NCBI GenBank assembly: GCA_046350555.1
Contig: JAXMAF010000028.1
Span: 1-64,000 of the forward strand
Direction: 5' to 3'
DNA: 64,000 bases
Source: JAXMAF01 sp046350555
GTDB lineage: Bacteria > Planctomycetota > Phycisphaerae > Phycisphaerales > SM1A02
Part shown: positions 18,072-25,835 of the stretch, in pieces
Layout: each line of letters starts with the position of its first letter
Numbering within the stretch: the first letter of the stretch is position 1
Translations under genes and position numbers: made by a program
The notes under the pieces: generated by a model
What the model saw: only the letters and a program-made list of their open reading frames with translations
The model's database searches: none
Told to the model about the DNA's origin: nothing

Positions 18072-18635
18072 TCACGCGGCCGGCGCGCACGTGGCGCATC
18101 GGCCATAGAGCACGATCTCGTGCCGCGCGACGACGAAGTGGCGCGGCACGAGCTCCTCGATGCCGCGCGGGCAGCCGGCGACGTCGAAGACCTTCCCGCA
18201 GGCGTCGCAGTGGAAGTGATGATGGTGGCGCGCCGCCGCGCGGGCGAGCTCGTAGCGCGGCGGCTGGCCGGGCAGCTCGACGGCCACCGCGTCGCCGTGC
18301 GCCACGAGCTCGCCGATGGCGCGGTAGACGGTCGCCTGGCCGAGCGAGCGCACGGCTCGTCGCGCCGCGGCGAGGATCTCGCCGGGCGAGAGCGGACGCG
18401 CCGCATCGTCGAGCGCCGCGAGGATCGCATCGCGCTGGCGCGTTCGGCGCGGCGGCGGAGCGGACGCGGGACTGGTGCGCGCGGAGCGGCGGCGGACGTC
18501 GTCCGTCGACGACATCGTCGCACGTCCGGCCGGCGGCTTCGTGCTTGGTGTCATCGTGGTTGGCTTCATCGCGGATGGCTTCGCCGCGCCGCGACCCTCC
18601 CGCGCCGACCTGGTCTCCCGTCGCTTCGCCATCAT
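18072..18635 (-). CDS. zur: Fur-family zinc-uptake regulator (Zur)
   Basis: 187 residues. After a 60-residue basic, Thr/Pro-rich extension comes a Fur core: winged helix ('TRQRDAILAALDDAARPLSP', 'SLGQATVYRAIGELV') then the metal-binding half with 'RHHHHFHCDACGKVFDV' and a final CATC that pairs with the first CxxC for structural zinc. It overlaps the permease stop (ATGATG at 18632-18635), so it is the last gene of znuA-znuC-znuB-zur. Co-transcription with zinc uptake and the palindrome upstream of znuA make an autoregulated zinc repressor the best reading. Specificity for zinc over iron or manganese is inference from context. Confidence 0.88.
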   Translation of the reverse strand: MMAKRRETRSAREGRGAAKPSAMKPTTMTPSTKPPAGRATMSSTDDVRRRSARTSPASAPPPRRTRQRDAILAALDDAARPLSPGEILAAARRAVRSLGQATVYRAIGELVAHGDAVAVELPGQPPRYELARAAARHHHHFHCDACGKVFDVAGCPRGIEELVPRHFVVARHEIVLYGRCATCAPAA

Positions 18636-19480
18636 GTCGCTCCCTGCCGGATTCGGCGTACGACCAACGAGAGAAGGTAGACGCCGGCGGCCGCGATGAC
18701 GATCGCCGACTCGGGGCTCAGCGGCGTGCCGTAGACCGCGGCGCGTGGCAGCGTGGTGAGCATCATCGAGAGGCCGATCGAGGCGAACATGATCGTGCCC
18801 AGCCGCGAGAGATGATGGCCGGCCGCCGCCGCGGGAAGCGTGAGGAGCGCCAGGACCAGGATCAGTCCAACGACCTGCACGAGGCAGATGACGGTGAGGG
18901 CGGTCAGGGCCAGCAGCAGGAGGTTCGCGCCGAACGCCGAGACTCCCTGGAGCGTGCACTGCTCCTCGTCGATGCAGAGTCCCTGCAACCGCTTGTGACA
19001 GAGGAGCACGGCGCCCACGATGATCAGGTCGAGCGCCGCCATCAGCCGCACGTCGCTCCAGTCGACGAAGACGATGTTGCCGAAGAGGTAGCTCATCAGC
19101 TCCGTCTGGTAGCCGGGCGTGAACTTCATCAGCAGGACCCCGAAGGACATGCCGATCGCCCAGAGGGCGCCGATGAGCGTGTCGACGCGCTCGGCGGCGC
19201 GCTGGTGGATCACGCCGACGAGGAGCGCCGCCAGCAGCGCCGCGACCATCGCCCCGTGGATCGGGCGCAGCCAGCCGAGCGAGTCGCCGCAGCGGGCGTG
19301 GAGGAAGATCGCCGCGCCGACGCCGCCGACGGCCATGTGGGCGATGGCGCCGGCCAGGAAGACGATCCGCCGCACGACGACATAGGGACCGATCGCCCCG
19401 CACGCAATGCTCGCGAGCAGGCCCGCGAGAAGTCCCGTGAGCAGGAAGGGATTCTCCGGAATGTCGCGGAAGAAGCTCAA
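18632..19480 (-). CDS. znuB: Zinc ABC transporter permease
   Basis: 282 residues, ABC-3 family, about eight membrane helices ('PFLLTGLLAGLLASIACGAIGPYVVVRR', read as two segments, and 'LVQVVGLILVLALLTLPAAAA'). The start is a TTG at 19480 that overlaps the ATPase stop codon (TTGA), chosen because it gives the family-typical N-terminus and operon coupling. It forms the inner-membrane channel for zinc delivered by the binding protein. Confidence 0.88.
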   Translation of the reverse strand: MSFFRDIPENPFLLTGLLAGLLASIACGAIGPYVVVRRIVFLAGAIAHMAVGGVGAAIFLHARCGDSLGWLRPIHGAMVAALLAALLVGVIHQRAAERVDTLIGALWAIGMSFGVLLMKFTPGYQTELMSYLFGNIVFVDWSDVRLMAALDLIIVGAVLLCHKRLQGLCIDEEQCTLQGVSAFGANLLLLALTALTVICLVQVVGLILVLALLTLPAAAAGHHLSRLGTIMFASIGLSMMLTTLPRAAVYGTPLSPESAIVIAAAGVYLLSLVVRRIRQGAT

Positions 19481-20250
19481 TGTCCGTGCTCCACCGCATG
19501 GCAGTGGTCGTGGTGGTCGACCAGCCGCACGCCGCCGCCGTACATGGTCGCCAGGGCCTCGCCGGTCACGTTCCGCGGCTCGTGCAGGGAGAGCGTTCGG
19601 TTGAGGCAGGCGACGATCCCGACCTGCGTCGACACGAACGCGATGTCGTGCGTCACGACGACGATCGGCATCTGCTCGTTGAGCCGTTGCAGAAGGTCGG
19701 TGAGGCCGCGCTCCGCCTCGGCGTCGACGCCCGCGGTGGGCTCGTCGAGCAGCAGCAGCCGGGCGTCGCCGCAGAGCGCCCGCGCGATCAGCACGCGCTG
19801 CCGCTGTCCGCCCGAGAGCGCGCCGATCGATCGCCGGGCGAGGTCCGCCACGCCGGTGCGCTCGAGGGCCGCCATCGCGGCGCTGCGATCGAGCCGGCCG
19901 AACCGGAATCCCCACGGTCGCCGGCCGAGCCGACCCATGAGCACGACGTCGAGAACGCTCGCCGGCGCACCGACGTTCACTGCGGCGCGCTGCGGGACAT
20001 AGCCGATGCGCGGCCGCGCGGCGCGCGGCGGAAGGCCGAAGACCGTGACGCGTCCCTCCTGCGGCTCCAGGAGCCCCAGCACGATGCGCAACAGCGTCGT
20101 CTTGCCGCCGCCGTTGGGTCCGATGATCCCGACGAAGTCGCGCGCGCCGATCGAGAGCGTGACGCGGTCGAGCACGGCGCGCGGGGCGCTCTGTGGTCGC
20201 CAGGAGAAGCTCACGTCGCGGAGGTCGACGATGGGGGGTGTGGCGGACAT
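19477..20250 (-). CDS. znuC: Zinc ABC transporter ATPase
   Basis: 257 residues. Walker A IGPNGGGKTT (~residue 42), Q-loop 'IGYVPQRA', signature LSGGQRQRVLIARAL, Walker B LLLLDEPTAGVD and H-loop 'VVVTHD' are all present. The C-terminus ends in a His-rich tail (HHDHCHAVEHGH), common in zinc transporter ATPases and possibly sensing cytoplasmic zinc. ATG 20250 is preferred; an in-frame ATG lies five codons upstream. Middle gene of the zinc operon. Confidence 0.9.
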   Translation of the reverse strand: MSATPPIVDLRDVSFSWRPQSAPRAVLDRVTLSIGARDFVGIIGPNGGGKTTLLRIVLGLLEPQEGRVTVFGLPPRAARPRIGYVPQRAAVNVGAPASVLDVVLMGRLGRRPWGFRFGRLDRSAAMAALERTGVADLARRSIGALSGGQRQRVLIARALCGDARLLLLDEPTAGVDAEAERGLTDLLQRLNEQMPIVVVTHDIAFVSTQVGIVACLNRTLSLHEPRNVTGEALATMYGGGVRLVDHHDHCHAVEHGH

Positions 20251-20294
20251 GACATGACATGGCATGGCGCGTCGCGATGCCGCGGCGCCGTGGT

Positions 20295-21356
20295 TCACGG
20301 CGACCGTGCGCCGGCCTTGCAGCCGCGCGCCACCGCCTCGGCCACCTTGCGCAGGTTGGCGGGAACGTCCTCGGCCATCGGATCGATCCGCTCGACGCGG
20401 CCGTCGACCGCCGCGGCGACCGCATCGGCGGCCTTGCTGGAGATCTGCGGCTGGACGAAGACCACGTCGACGCCCTCGGCGCGGGCGAGCCGCTGGAGCG
20501 CCGTCAGCTCGTGATCGGTCGGCGCCTTTCCCTCGTGCTCGATCGCGACCTGGCGGAGTCCGTACGCATCCGCGAAGTAGCCCCACGCCGGATGGAAGAC
20601 GAACATGGCCCGTCCACGGCAGGGGGCCAGCGTGGCGCGCAGCGAGGCATCGAGCTCGTCCAGCTCGCGCTCGAGCGCCGCCAGGCGCTCGCGGACCTGC
20701 GCGCGGACGCCTTCGCGCGCGGGCTCGCGCGGCGCGTCGCCGGCCGGCGCGGTCGTCGGCGCAGCCATCGGCTCGCCCGAGGTCGCGGCGAGCAGGTCGG
20801 CGATCACGGCGGCCATCGTCCGCGCCTGCGCCTTCAGCGTGGCCGGAGTGGTCCAGATGTGCGGATCGCGTCCGTCGCCAGCGCCGACGTGGTCGCCGGG
20901 AGCATCGTGGGACGCGCCCTCGCCGGTGGCGGCGCCGGAATGCGGGCCGTGGTCGTCGTCATCCCCGTGTGCATGCGCCTCGAGCGTGCGCGGCGCGATT
21001 CCCGCGGCGCAATCGACGACGCGCACGCGGGAACGGACCGCCTCGAACCATCGGCTGCGCTCGAGCGGAAGCCCGATCGCGAAATAGACGTCGGCGCGCA
21101 TCACGTCGCTCGCCTGCTTGTCGGTGGGCTGATACGTCTCGTGGCTGGCGCTGGGTTCCACCACGACGATCGTGTCGACGGCGTCCCCGGCGAGCCGCCG
21201 CACGAGCCATCGCTGGGGCGGGATGCTCACTGCCGCGACCGGCCGCATCGCCGCGCGCCCGCCGGGCGCGGCCGGCGGGGGCGACGCGGTCGGGCCCGCC
21301 GCCGACGAGTGCGCCACGAGCACGACGAGGATGGCGAGCAGGGCGCGGACGGACAT
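20295..21356 (-). CDS. znuA: Periplasmic zinc-binding protein
   Basis: 353 residues, cluster A-I binding protein. Signal peptide (residues 1-20). Zinc ligands and family motifs: 'VEPSASHETYQPT', the His/Asp-rich loop 'HAHGDDDDHGPHSG' and 'ASHDAPGDH' that marks zinc rather than manganese binding proteins, 'DPHIWTTP', 'FVFHPAWGYFADAYGL' and 'VDVVFVQPQISSKAA'. It captures zinc outside the membrane and hands it to the permease. First gene of the operon; a Fur/Zur-type palindrome lies 71-90 bp upstream of the ATG. Confidence 0.92.
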   Translation of the reverse strand: MSVRALLAILVVLVAHSSAAGPTASPPPAAPGGRAAMRPVAAVSIPPQRWLVRRLAGDAVDTIVVVEPSASHETYQPTDKQASDVMRADVYFAIGLPLERSRWFEAVRSRVRVVDCAAGIAPRTLEAHAHGDDDDHGPHSGAATGEGASHDAPGDHVGAGDGRDPHIWTTPATLKAQARTMAAVIADLLAATSGEPMAAPTTAPAGDAPREPAREGVRAQVRERLAALERELDELDASLRATLAPCRGRAMFVFHPAWGYFADAYGLRQVAIEHEGKAPTDHELTALQRLARAEGVDVVFVQPQISSKAADAVAAAVDGRVERIDPMAEDVPANLRKVAEAVARGCKAGARSP

Positions 21357-21426
21357 GGCGGGGATCCCGGCGAGCGACCTTCGGAGGCGACCGTCGGGCC
21401 GGAGCTCCACGGCCGACGGTCGTGAA

Positions 21427-21446
21427 GATGATAATCCATTCTCATC
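21427..21446. promoter_or_regulatory. Zur/Fur-type operator of the zinc operon
   Basis: GATGATAAT-CC-ATTCTCATC is a 9-2-9 inverted repeat with one mismatch (GATGATAAT against GATGAGAAT). It closely resembles Fur/Zur boxes and is one of very few AT-rich spots in this GC-rich window. It lies upstream of znuA and downstream of nothing else on that strand but shikimate kinase, so it should control znuA-znuC-znuB-zur. Confidence 0.78.
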
Positions 21447-21486
21447 AACGGGTCCACGGGCAGGGGGCACCCCCTGTGCACCGAGC

Positions 21487-22044
21487 TCACGATGATGCGA
21501 GGAGCGCAGCCGCGCGCTCGGCGTTGCGCTCGACGCGCGGGTCGTCGGTGGCGAGTTCGAGGTCCGCGAGCGAGCGGTACACCGGCAGCCGCGCCGCGAG
21601 GAGCGTGCTCGCCTCGTCGGCGACCCCACCACCGGTGAGCGAGGGCCGGTCGCCGGGCTGGCGCGCGAGGCGCTTCGTCAGGACGTCGATCGAGGGAAGC
21701 AGCAGCAGCGTGACCACGCGTCCCGCGGCGCGAGCCTGGGCGATCGCCTCGCGAACGGCCGCGACGGTCGGCGCGCCGCCGCCCAGGGCGATCACGGCCG
21801 GCTCGAGGCCGCGATCTCGTGACAGGAGTTCATCGAGCGCGGCGCCCTCCGCGAGGCGCCACGCCGACTCGCCGTGCGCCTTCCAGATCTCCGACACCGT
21901 TCGTCCGTCGAAGCGGTCGCGCACACGGTCGTCGAGATCGATGAACGGCCGTCCCAGCCGCGCCGCAAGGGCGCGCCCGACGGAGGTCTTTCCCGCGGCG
22001 CGCGGTCCGAGCAGGAGGATCGTGGGCGGTGGCGCCGAGGTCAT
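21487..22044 (-). CDS. aroK: Shikimate kinase
   Basis: 185 residues. P-loop GPRAAGKTS at residues 13-21, 'FIDLDDRVRDRFDGRTVSEIW' carrying the shikimate-binding Asp, the 'VIALGGGAP' loop near residue 88 and the lid with 'RPSLTGGG' are the family hallmarks. It phosphorylates shikimate with ATP, fifth step of aromatic amino-acid synthesis. Slightly longer than the usual ~170-180 residues. Transcribed alone between rpmH and the zinc operon. Confidence 0.9.
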   Translation of the reverse strand: MTSAPPPTILLLGPRAAGKTSVGRALAARLGRPFIDLDDRVRDRFDGRTVSEIWKAHGESAWRLAEGAALDELLSRDRGLEPAVIALGGGAPTVAAVREAIAQARAAGRVVTLLLLPSIDVLTKRLARQPGDRPSLTGGGVADEASTLLAARLPVYRSLADLELATDDPRVERNAERAAALLASS

Positions 22045-22111
22045 TGGCTGGCGGGGTCGAGCCGAGCGGGTTCGGCCGAGGCGTGCGCTCGTTCACCCGC
22101 GCGGGTGGAGA

Positions 22112-22148
22112 AACGAAAACCCCCGCGCTGTCGTGCGAACGCGGGGGC
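22112..22148 (-). terminator. Rho-independent terminator of rpmH
   Basis: Minus-strand hairpin with an 8-bp perfect CCCCCGCG/CGCGGGGG stem (22120-22127 and 22140-22147) and 12-nt loop, followed by GGTTTTCGTTT. It lies 130 bp downstream of the L34 gene and before shikimate kinase. Confidence 0.82.
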
Positions 22149-22280
22149 TGGATTCGATTCGCGGCCCGGCTGGATGGGCGGCCGACGAGGAGAAGAGGTT
22201 CGGTCCACCCGAGGCGTCGGGCGCGTCGGTCGTGCCCTTGGCGCCAAGGCGAGCGGGCGGCGCAGCCGCTGCACAGCGCC

Positions 22281-22415
22281 CTAGCGGACGTAGATCCGCC
22301 GACCGAGGCGCCGCTTGCTGTTGAGGATCTTCCGACCCTTGGTCGTGCTCATGCGGGCGCGGAATCCCACGCTGCGGATCTTCTTGATGCGGCTGACTCG
22401 GTGCGGATAGTGCAT
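22281..22415 (-). CDS. rpmH: Ribosomal protein bL34
   Basis: A 44-residue basic protein: 'MHYPHRVSRIKKIRSVGFRA' then 'RMSTTKGRKILNSKRRLGRR'. The G-F-R-A-R-M-x-T-x-x-G-R-x-I/V-L core is diagnostic of bL34. The N-terminal 'MHYPHR' in place of the usual 'MKRTFQP' is a divergent form. It is a small subunit of the large ribosomal particle. A TACACT box on the minus strand (22463-22468) is 47 nt upstream and a strong terminator follows. Confidence 0.92.
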   Translation of the reverse strand: MHYPHRVSRIKKIRSVGFRARMSTTKGRKILNSKRRLGRRIYVR

Positions 22416-22897
22416 GGCTGGACCTGAGGTGGGCTGGACCGTCGGGCGGGTGCGGGGCGGAGAGTGTAGCACGCGCCGCAGGATGGCGGAAGGTGATGGA
22501 TCGCGCGTCGCGGGGTGCGCCCCGGGATCGCGGCGGCCCCGATGGTTGGTCGCGAACAAGGGGTCCGGACCGCGGCCTGTTCGCGGTGGGATCCGGCGTC
22601 CGGCACCTCGATCGAATGCGCAGCCGCAGCCCCGGCCCCTCCGTCGCGAAGGGACCGTTTCCGCCCGCGATCCCCCGACCGACCCGCACCGCTGCGCTCC
22701 CGCAGGTCTTTCCCTTGAGTCCGAGGGTGCGGCGGGTGATACTCTCCGCGAGGCATTCGCCTCGGCCTTGGCGCGTCTTCGGGTGCCGGTTGCGTCCGAC
22801 ACCTCGAACACCCGCCCAGGAACGTTCGCTGCGGCGCTGCGCCGCGGCCATGGCTTCAACGACCTGGGACCCCGCGCTCGCTCGCGGGGAAGCACAC
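22416..22897. promoter_or_regulatory. Divergent intergenic region rpmH/rnc with rnc promoter
   Basis: 482 bp without a supported gene. On the plus strand TTGAGT (22715-22720), 17 bp, GATACT (22738-22743) is a good sigma-70-like promoter for rnc. On the minus strand TACACT (22468-22463) is a candidate -10 for rpmH without a clear -35. Nothing else is recognised. Confidence 0.5.
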
Positions 22898-23635
22898 ATG
22901 GACGACAAGTTCGTCGACGAGGCCACGGCGGTCCTCGGCTACCGGTTTCACGATCCGGCGATCCTGCGGCTTGCGCTGATGCACGCGTCGGTGGCCGACA
23001 CGCCGGTCGAGAGCAACGAGCGGCTCGAGTTCCTGGGAGATGCCGTCCTCGGACTGGTCGTCTGCGCGTCCCTGTACGAGCAGTTTCCCGACCTCATGGA
23101 GGGCGAGCTCACCAAGATCAAGTCGGGCGTCGTGAGCCGCCGGACCTGCGCGGAGATCGCGACCGAACTCGGGCTTCCCGACTTGCTGAAGCTCGGCAAG
23201 GGGATGAATGGACGTTGGGACTTTCCCTCCTCGGTGGCGGCCGCGGTCTTCGAGACGATCGTCGGCGCCATCTACGTCGACGGCGGGTTCGACCCGGCGC
23301 GCACCTTCGTGCTGCGGCACATGGGGCCGAAGATCGACCAGGCGGTCCGCCTCGGTCATCAGTACAACTTCAAGAGCGTGCTCCAGCAGACGCTCCAGCG
23401 GATCGGCCACCACCCGCCCCAGTACATCGTGCTCGACGAGAAGGGTCCCGACCACGCCAAGTGCTTCGAGGTCTGCGTCGAGAGCGGCGCTCGGCGCTTC
23501 GAGCCATGCTGGGGCCCGTCGAAGAAGCAGGCCGAACAGCAGGCCGCGCTCGCCGCGCTGCTGGAGTTGGGCGCCGCGGAGCTCGACATGAACGGCGACG
23601 TGCGGATGAGGAGGGAGGAGGCTCGGAACGCCTGA
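22898..23635 (+). CDS. rnc: Ribonuclease III
   Basis: 245 residues from ATG 22898 (an in-frame ATG at 22850 adds 16). The nuclease domain has the signature NERLEFLGDAVLGL with catalytic Glu and Asp, and 'AAAVFETIVGAIYVDGGFD' with the second catalytic Glu. The C-terminal double-stranded RNA-binding domain runs from about residue 155 ('YNFKSVLQQTLQRIGHHPPQ' to 'SKKQAEQQAALAALLEL'). It cleaves double-stranded RNA in rRNA and mRNA processing. The stop codon runs into a degenerate piece of the dispersed repeat. Confidence 0.93.
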   Translation: MDDKFVDEATAVLGYRFHDPAILRLALMHASVADTPVESNERLEFLGDAVLGLVVCASLYEQFPDLMEGELTKIKSGVVSRRTCAEIATELGLPDLLKLGKGMNGRWDFPSSVAAAVFETIVGAIYVDGGFDPARTFVLRHMGPKIDQAVRLGHQYNFKSVLQQTLQRIGHHPPQYIVLDEKGPDHAKCFEVCVESGARRFEPCWGPSKKQAEQQAALAALLELGAAELDMNGDVRMRREEARNA

Positions 23636-23672
23636 CGCGGATTCCGGCGGACCTCCGTGCATTCGACCGCCG
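23634..23672 (-). repeat. Dispersed repeat, fragment (reverse)
   Basis: Partial reverse copy directly after the rnc stop: ACGCGGATTCC, GGACCTCCGTGCATTCGACC blocks are preserved, then similarity fades. Confidence 0.5.
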
Positions 23673-23720
23673 CGCTCGCTCGCCGATGCGCGCCGCGCGA
23701 TGGATGCGCATCGGCTGCGG

Positions 23721-24284
23721 TCAGTCTCCTCGGCCGCCGTCGGCCGGTGAACAGCCACCCCACGCCGCGATCAGCGCCGCGAGGTCGTTCGTTCCGACCA
23801 CCCCGTCGTGGTCGAGGTCGGCGATCGTCTCATACGCGTCCCAGTTGACTCTCGCGCCCCACCCAACCCAATTCCGCCGTAGGGCGCCGCTGTGGGCAAG
23901 GGGTCGAACGCATGGAGGTCTGCTGGAATCCGTATCAGTCGTTCCCCAGGCGGCGAGGAGCATGCCAAGGTCGGTGGCGTCGATTGCGCCGTTCGCGTCG
24001 AGGTCGCCGAGGCAGGAGATCGTCAGCATCGCCGCGGTGGTCGTCGCCTCGCCACAGTCGTTCGTGATGCGGAGGGCGAAGGTGCCGGCGCTGCGAGCGC
24101 TCACGTCGAACAACGTCAACACCGGGGTTGTCGCGCCGGGGATCGTCGGACCATCGACGAGCTCGACGCCATCCTTCAGCCACTGAACGCTCGTCGGCGC
24201 GTCGTCGTCGAAGGAGAGCGCCGATGCGCCGAAGGTGACCGTCGCGCCGATTGCCGCCGTCTGCGAGCTCGGCGCGAAGGTCAC
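23721..24284 (-). pseudogene. Ig-like/dockerin fragment interrupted by the dispersed repeat
   Basis: The open frame encodes one Ig-like domain ('IGATVTFGASALSFDDDAP', 'VQWLKDGVELVDG', 'SAGTFALRITNDCGEA') and a two-part dockerin-like domain ('DLDANGAIDATDLGMLLAAW' and 'DLDHDGVVGTNDLAALIAAW'). A copy of the dispersed repeat sits exactly between the two halves, read in frame as 35 extra residues beginning T-D-S-S-R-P-P-C. It starts at a GTG (24284) and lacks a signal peptide. The frame upstream is the same one used by the thioredoxin gene, separated only by that gene's stop. Probably the 3' remnant of a larger exported protein. Confidence 0.6.
23832..23935 (+). repeat. Dispersed repeat, copy 3 (forward), inside a coding frame
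   Basis: Near-consensus 104-bp copy running ATACGCGTCCCAGT to CTGGAATCCGTAT. On the minus strand it has no stop in the frame of the dockerin fragment and so adds an in-frame insert. Confidence 0.92.
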
Positions 24285-24320
24285 GACCGGCGCCGAGGCG
24301 ACCGTGCGCCGGCCGCGCTG

Positions 24321-25331
24321 CTACTTCCCGGTTCTGAGCGACTCGACCAGCTTCGCCTGTTCGTCGGGCGAGAGCGCGCGGGCCGCGCCGCGCACCATCG
24401 ACGCGAAGTGCTCGATCTCCTCCGGCTTCGCGGGGAATCCGGTGTTGGCGCCTCCGGGCATCGTGCTCGTGGCGATCGCCGTGCCGTCGGCGTCGAGGAT
24501 CGCGAACCACGGAATGCCCGAGGTCCCGGCCTTCGCGTTGTACTTCGCGAGGAGCTCCTTGCCGCCGGTCATGCGGTCGACGTCGATCTTGACGTCGATG
24601 AAGTCCTTGGCGACGAGGCCTCGAACCTCCGCGCCGCGCAGCCAGTCGTCGAGACGATGGCACCATGGGCACCACGGCGCTCCGAAGTGAAGCAGCACGC
24701 GGCGGTTCGACGCCTTGGCGTCGCGCAGCGCGCCATCCATGACGTCCGCGGCCGCCAGCGGCGGCGCCTGGTGCTTCCTCAGGAAGGCGAGGACCTTCGC
24801 CGGATCGTGACCGGCGCTCACGCCGGCCGACTCGCCCTTCTCGTTCTTGACCTCGAGCGATTCCGTCTCCTGGTTCGCGACCGGCTTGCCGTTCTCGTCG
24901 AGGATCGTCAGGTAGGGGAAGCCCTTCGACTCGACCTCGGCGCCGAACGACCTGGCGAGATCGACGTTCTTGCCGGTCGGGTGGCCGGTGTCGACCATGA
25001 CGACGTCGTACTCGTATTGCAAGGTCTTCGCGATCTCGCGGTCCGATGAACAGAGCGCGTGCAGCCGGATGCACCACGGGCACCAGTTGCCGCCCCATTG
25101 CACCAGCACGCGCCGGTGCTCCGCCCTGGCCCTCGCGATCGCCGATTCGATCTGCGCCTTGGCGTCGGCGGATTCGTCGTAGACCTTCTTCGCGTCGGCC
25201 GCGGGCCTGGCCGCGGCACCCGCGGCATTCGCAGGCGCCTCGGCGCCGCCGGTTGGCGAAGGAGGATCGGCGGCCGCCGGCGCCGCGAGCGCCGCGGCGA
25301 GACCCAGAACGCAGGATCGGAGCAGTTGCAT
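24321..25331 (-). CDS. Exported protein with two thioredoxin domains
   Basis: 336 residues. Signal peptide ending at A-A-A-D (residue 22), an Ala/Pro-rich linker, then two thioredoxin-like domains each with a W-C-P-W-C active site: 'QWGGNWCPWCIRLH' (~residue 82) and 'HFGAPWCPWCHRLD' (~residue 221). The cis-Pro loops 'GFPYLTILD' and 'GIPWFAILD' follow. It resembles DUF255/thiol-disulfide proteins acting outside the membrane; a tandem domain pair of this kind is unusual. TACCCT stands 8 nt before the ATG with no Shine-Dalgarno. Confidence 0.88.
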   Translation of the reverse strand: MQLLRSCVLGLAAALAAPAAADPPSPTGGAEAPANAAGAAARPAADAKKVYDESADAKAQIESAIARARAEHRRVLVQWGGNWCPWCIRLHALCSSDREIAKTLQYEYDVVMVDTGHPTGKNVDLARSFGAEVESKGFPYLTILDENGKPVANQETESLEVKNEKGESAGVSAGHDPAKVLAFLRKHQAPPLAAADVMDGALRDAKASNRRVLLHFGAPWCPWCHRLDDWLRGAEVRGLVAKDFIDVKIDVDRMTGGKELLAKYNAKAGTSGIPWFAILDADGTAIATSTMPGGANTGFPAKPEEIEHFASMVRGAARALSPDEQAKLVESLRTGK

Positions 25332-25479
25332 GGTGATTCAGGGTACCCGTCACGTCTTCCCGGCATCGCATCCGCGCACGCGCCACGGGGCGCGCCGCGC
25401 CGATGCACATCCCGGATGAGGCGCGGATGTTCGCCGGCGGGATGGCCGCACCTGCACTTGGGCGATGGTGGGCACGCTG

Positions 25480-25582
25480 ATACGCGTCCCAGTTGACTCT
25501 CGCGCCTCACCCCACCCAGTTCCGCCGTGAGACGCAACTGTGGGCAGGGGGTCGAACGCATGGAGGTCTGCTGGAATCCGTA
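25480..25582 (+). repeat. Dispersed repeat, copy 4 (forward)
   Basis: Near-consensus copy in the ~500-bp intergenic region between the divergent thioredoxin and HAF-repeat genes. The rest of that region (25332-25835) shows no gene or RNA I recognise. Confidence 0.92.
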
Positions 25583-25835
25583 AGAACCATCCGTCGCGGC
25601 GGCGTCGCAGGAGGGGAACGCGGATTTTCATGGAATCCGCGAAAGGTCCGCGCGCCCGCACCGCACTGCTCCATGGGAAGTCTCGCGCTCCGCGAGACCG
25701 CCGCATCGGCGCCGTCGCCGGTTGCGGCGATGGTCCAATCCGCCGCCGTGCCCTTCCGAGGCCTTCGCCATGTGTCGCTTCACGTCACGACCCGATCCGC
25801 TCGAGCTCGATGCTTCCCACCCCAAACAGGTCGCC

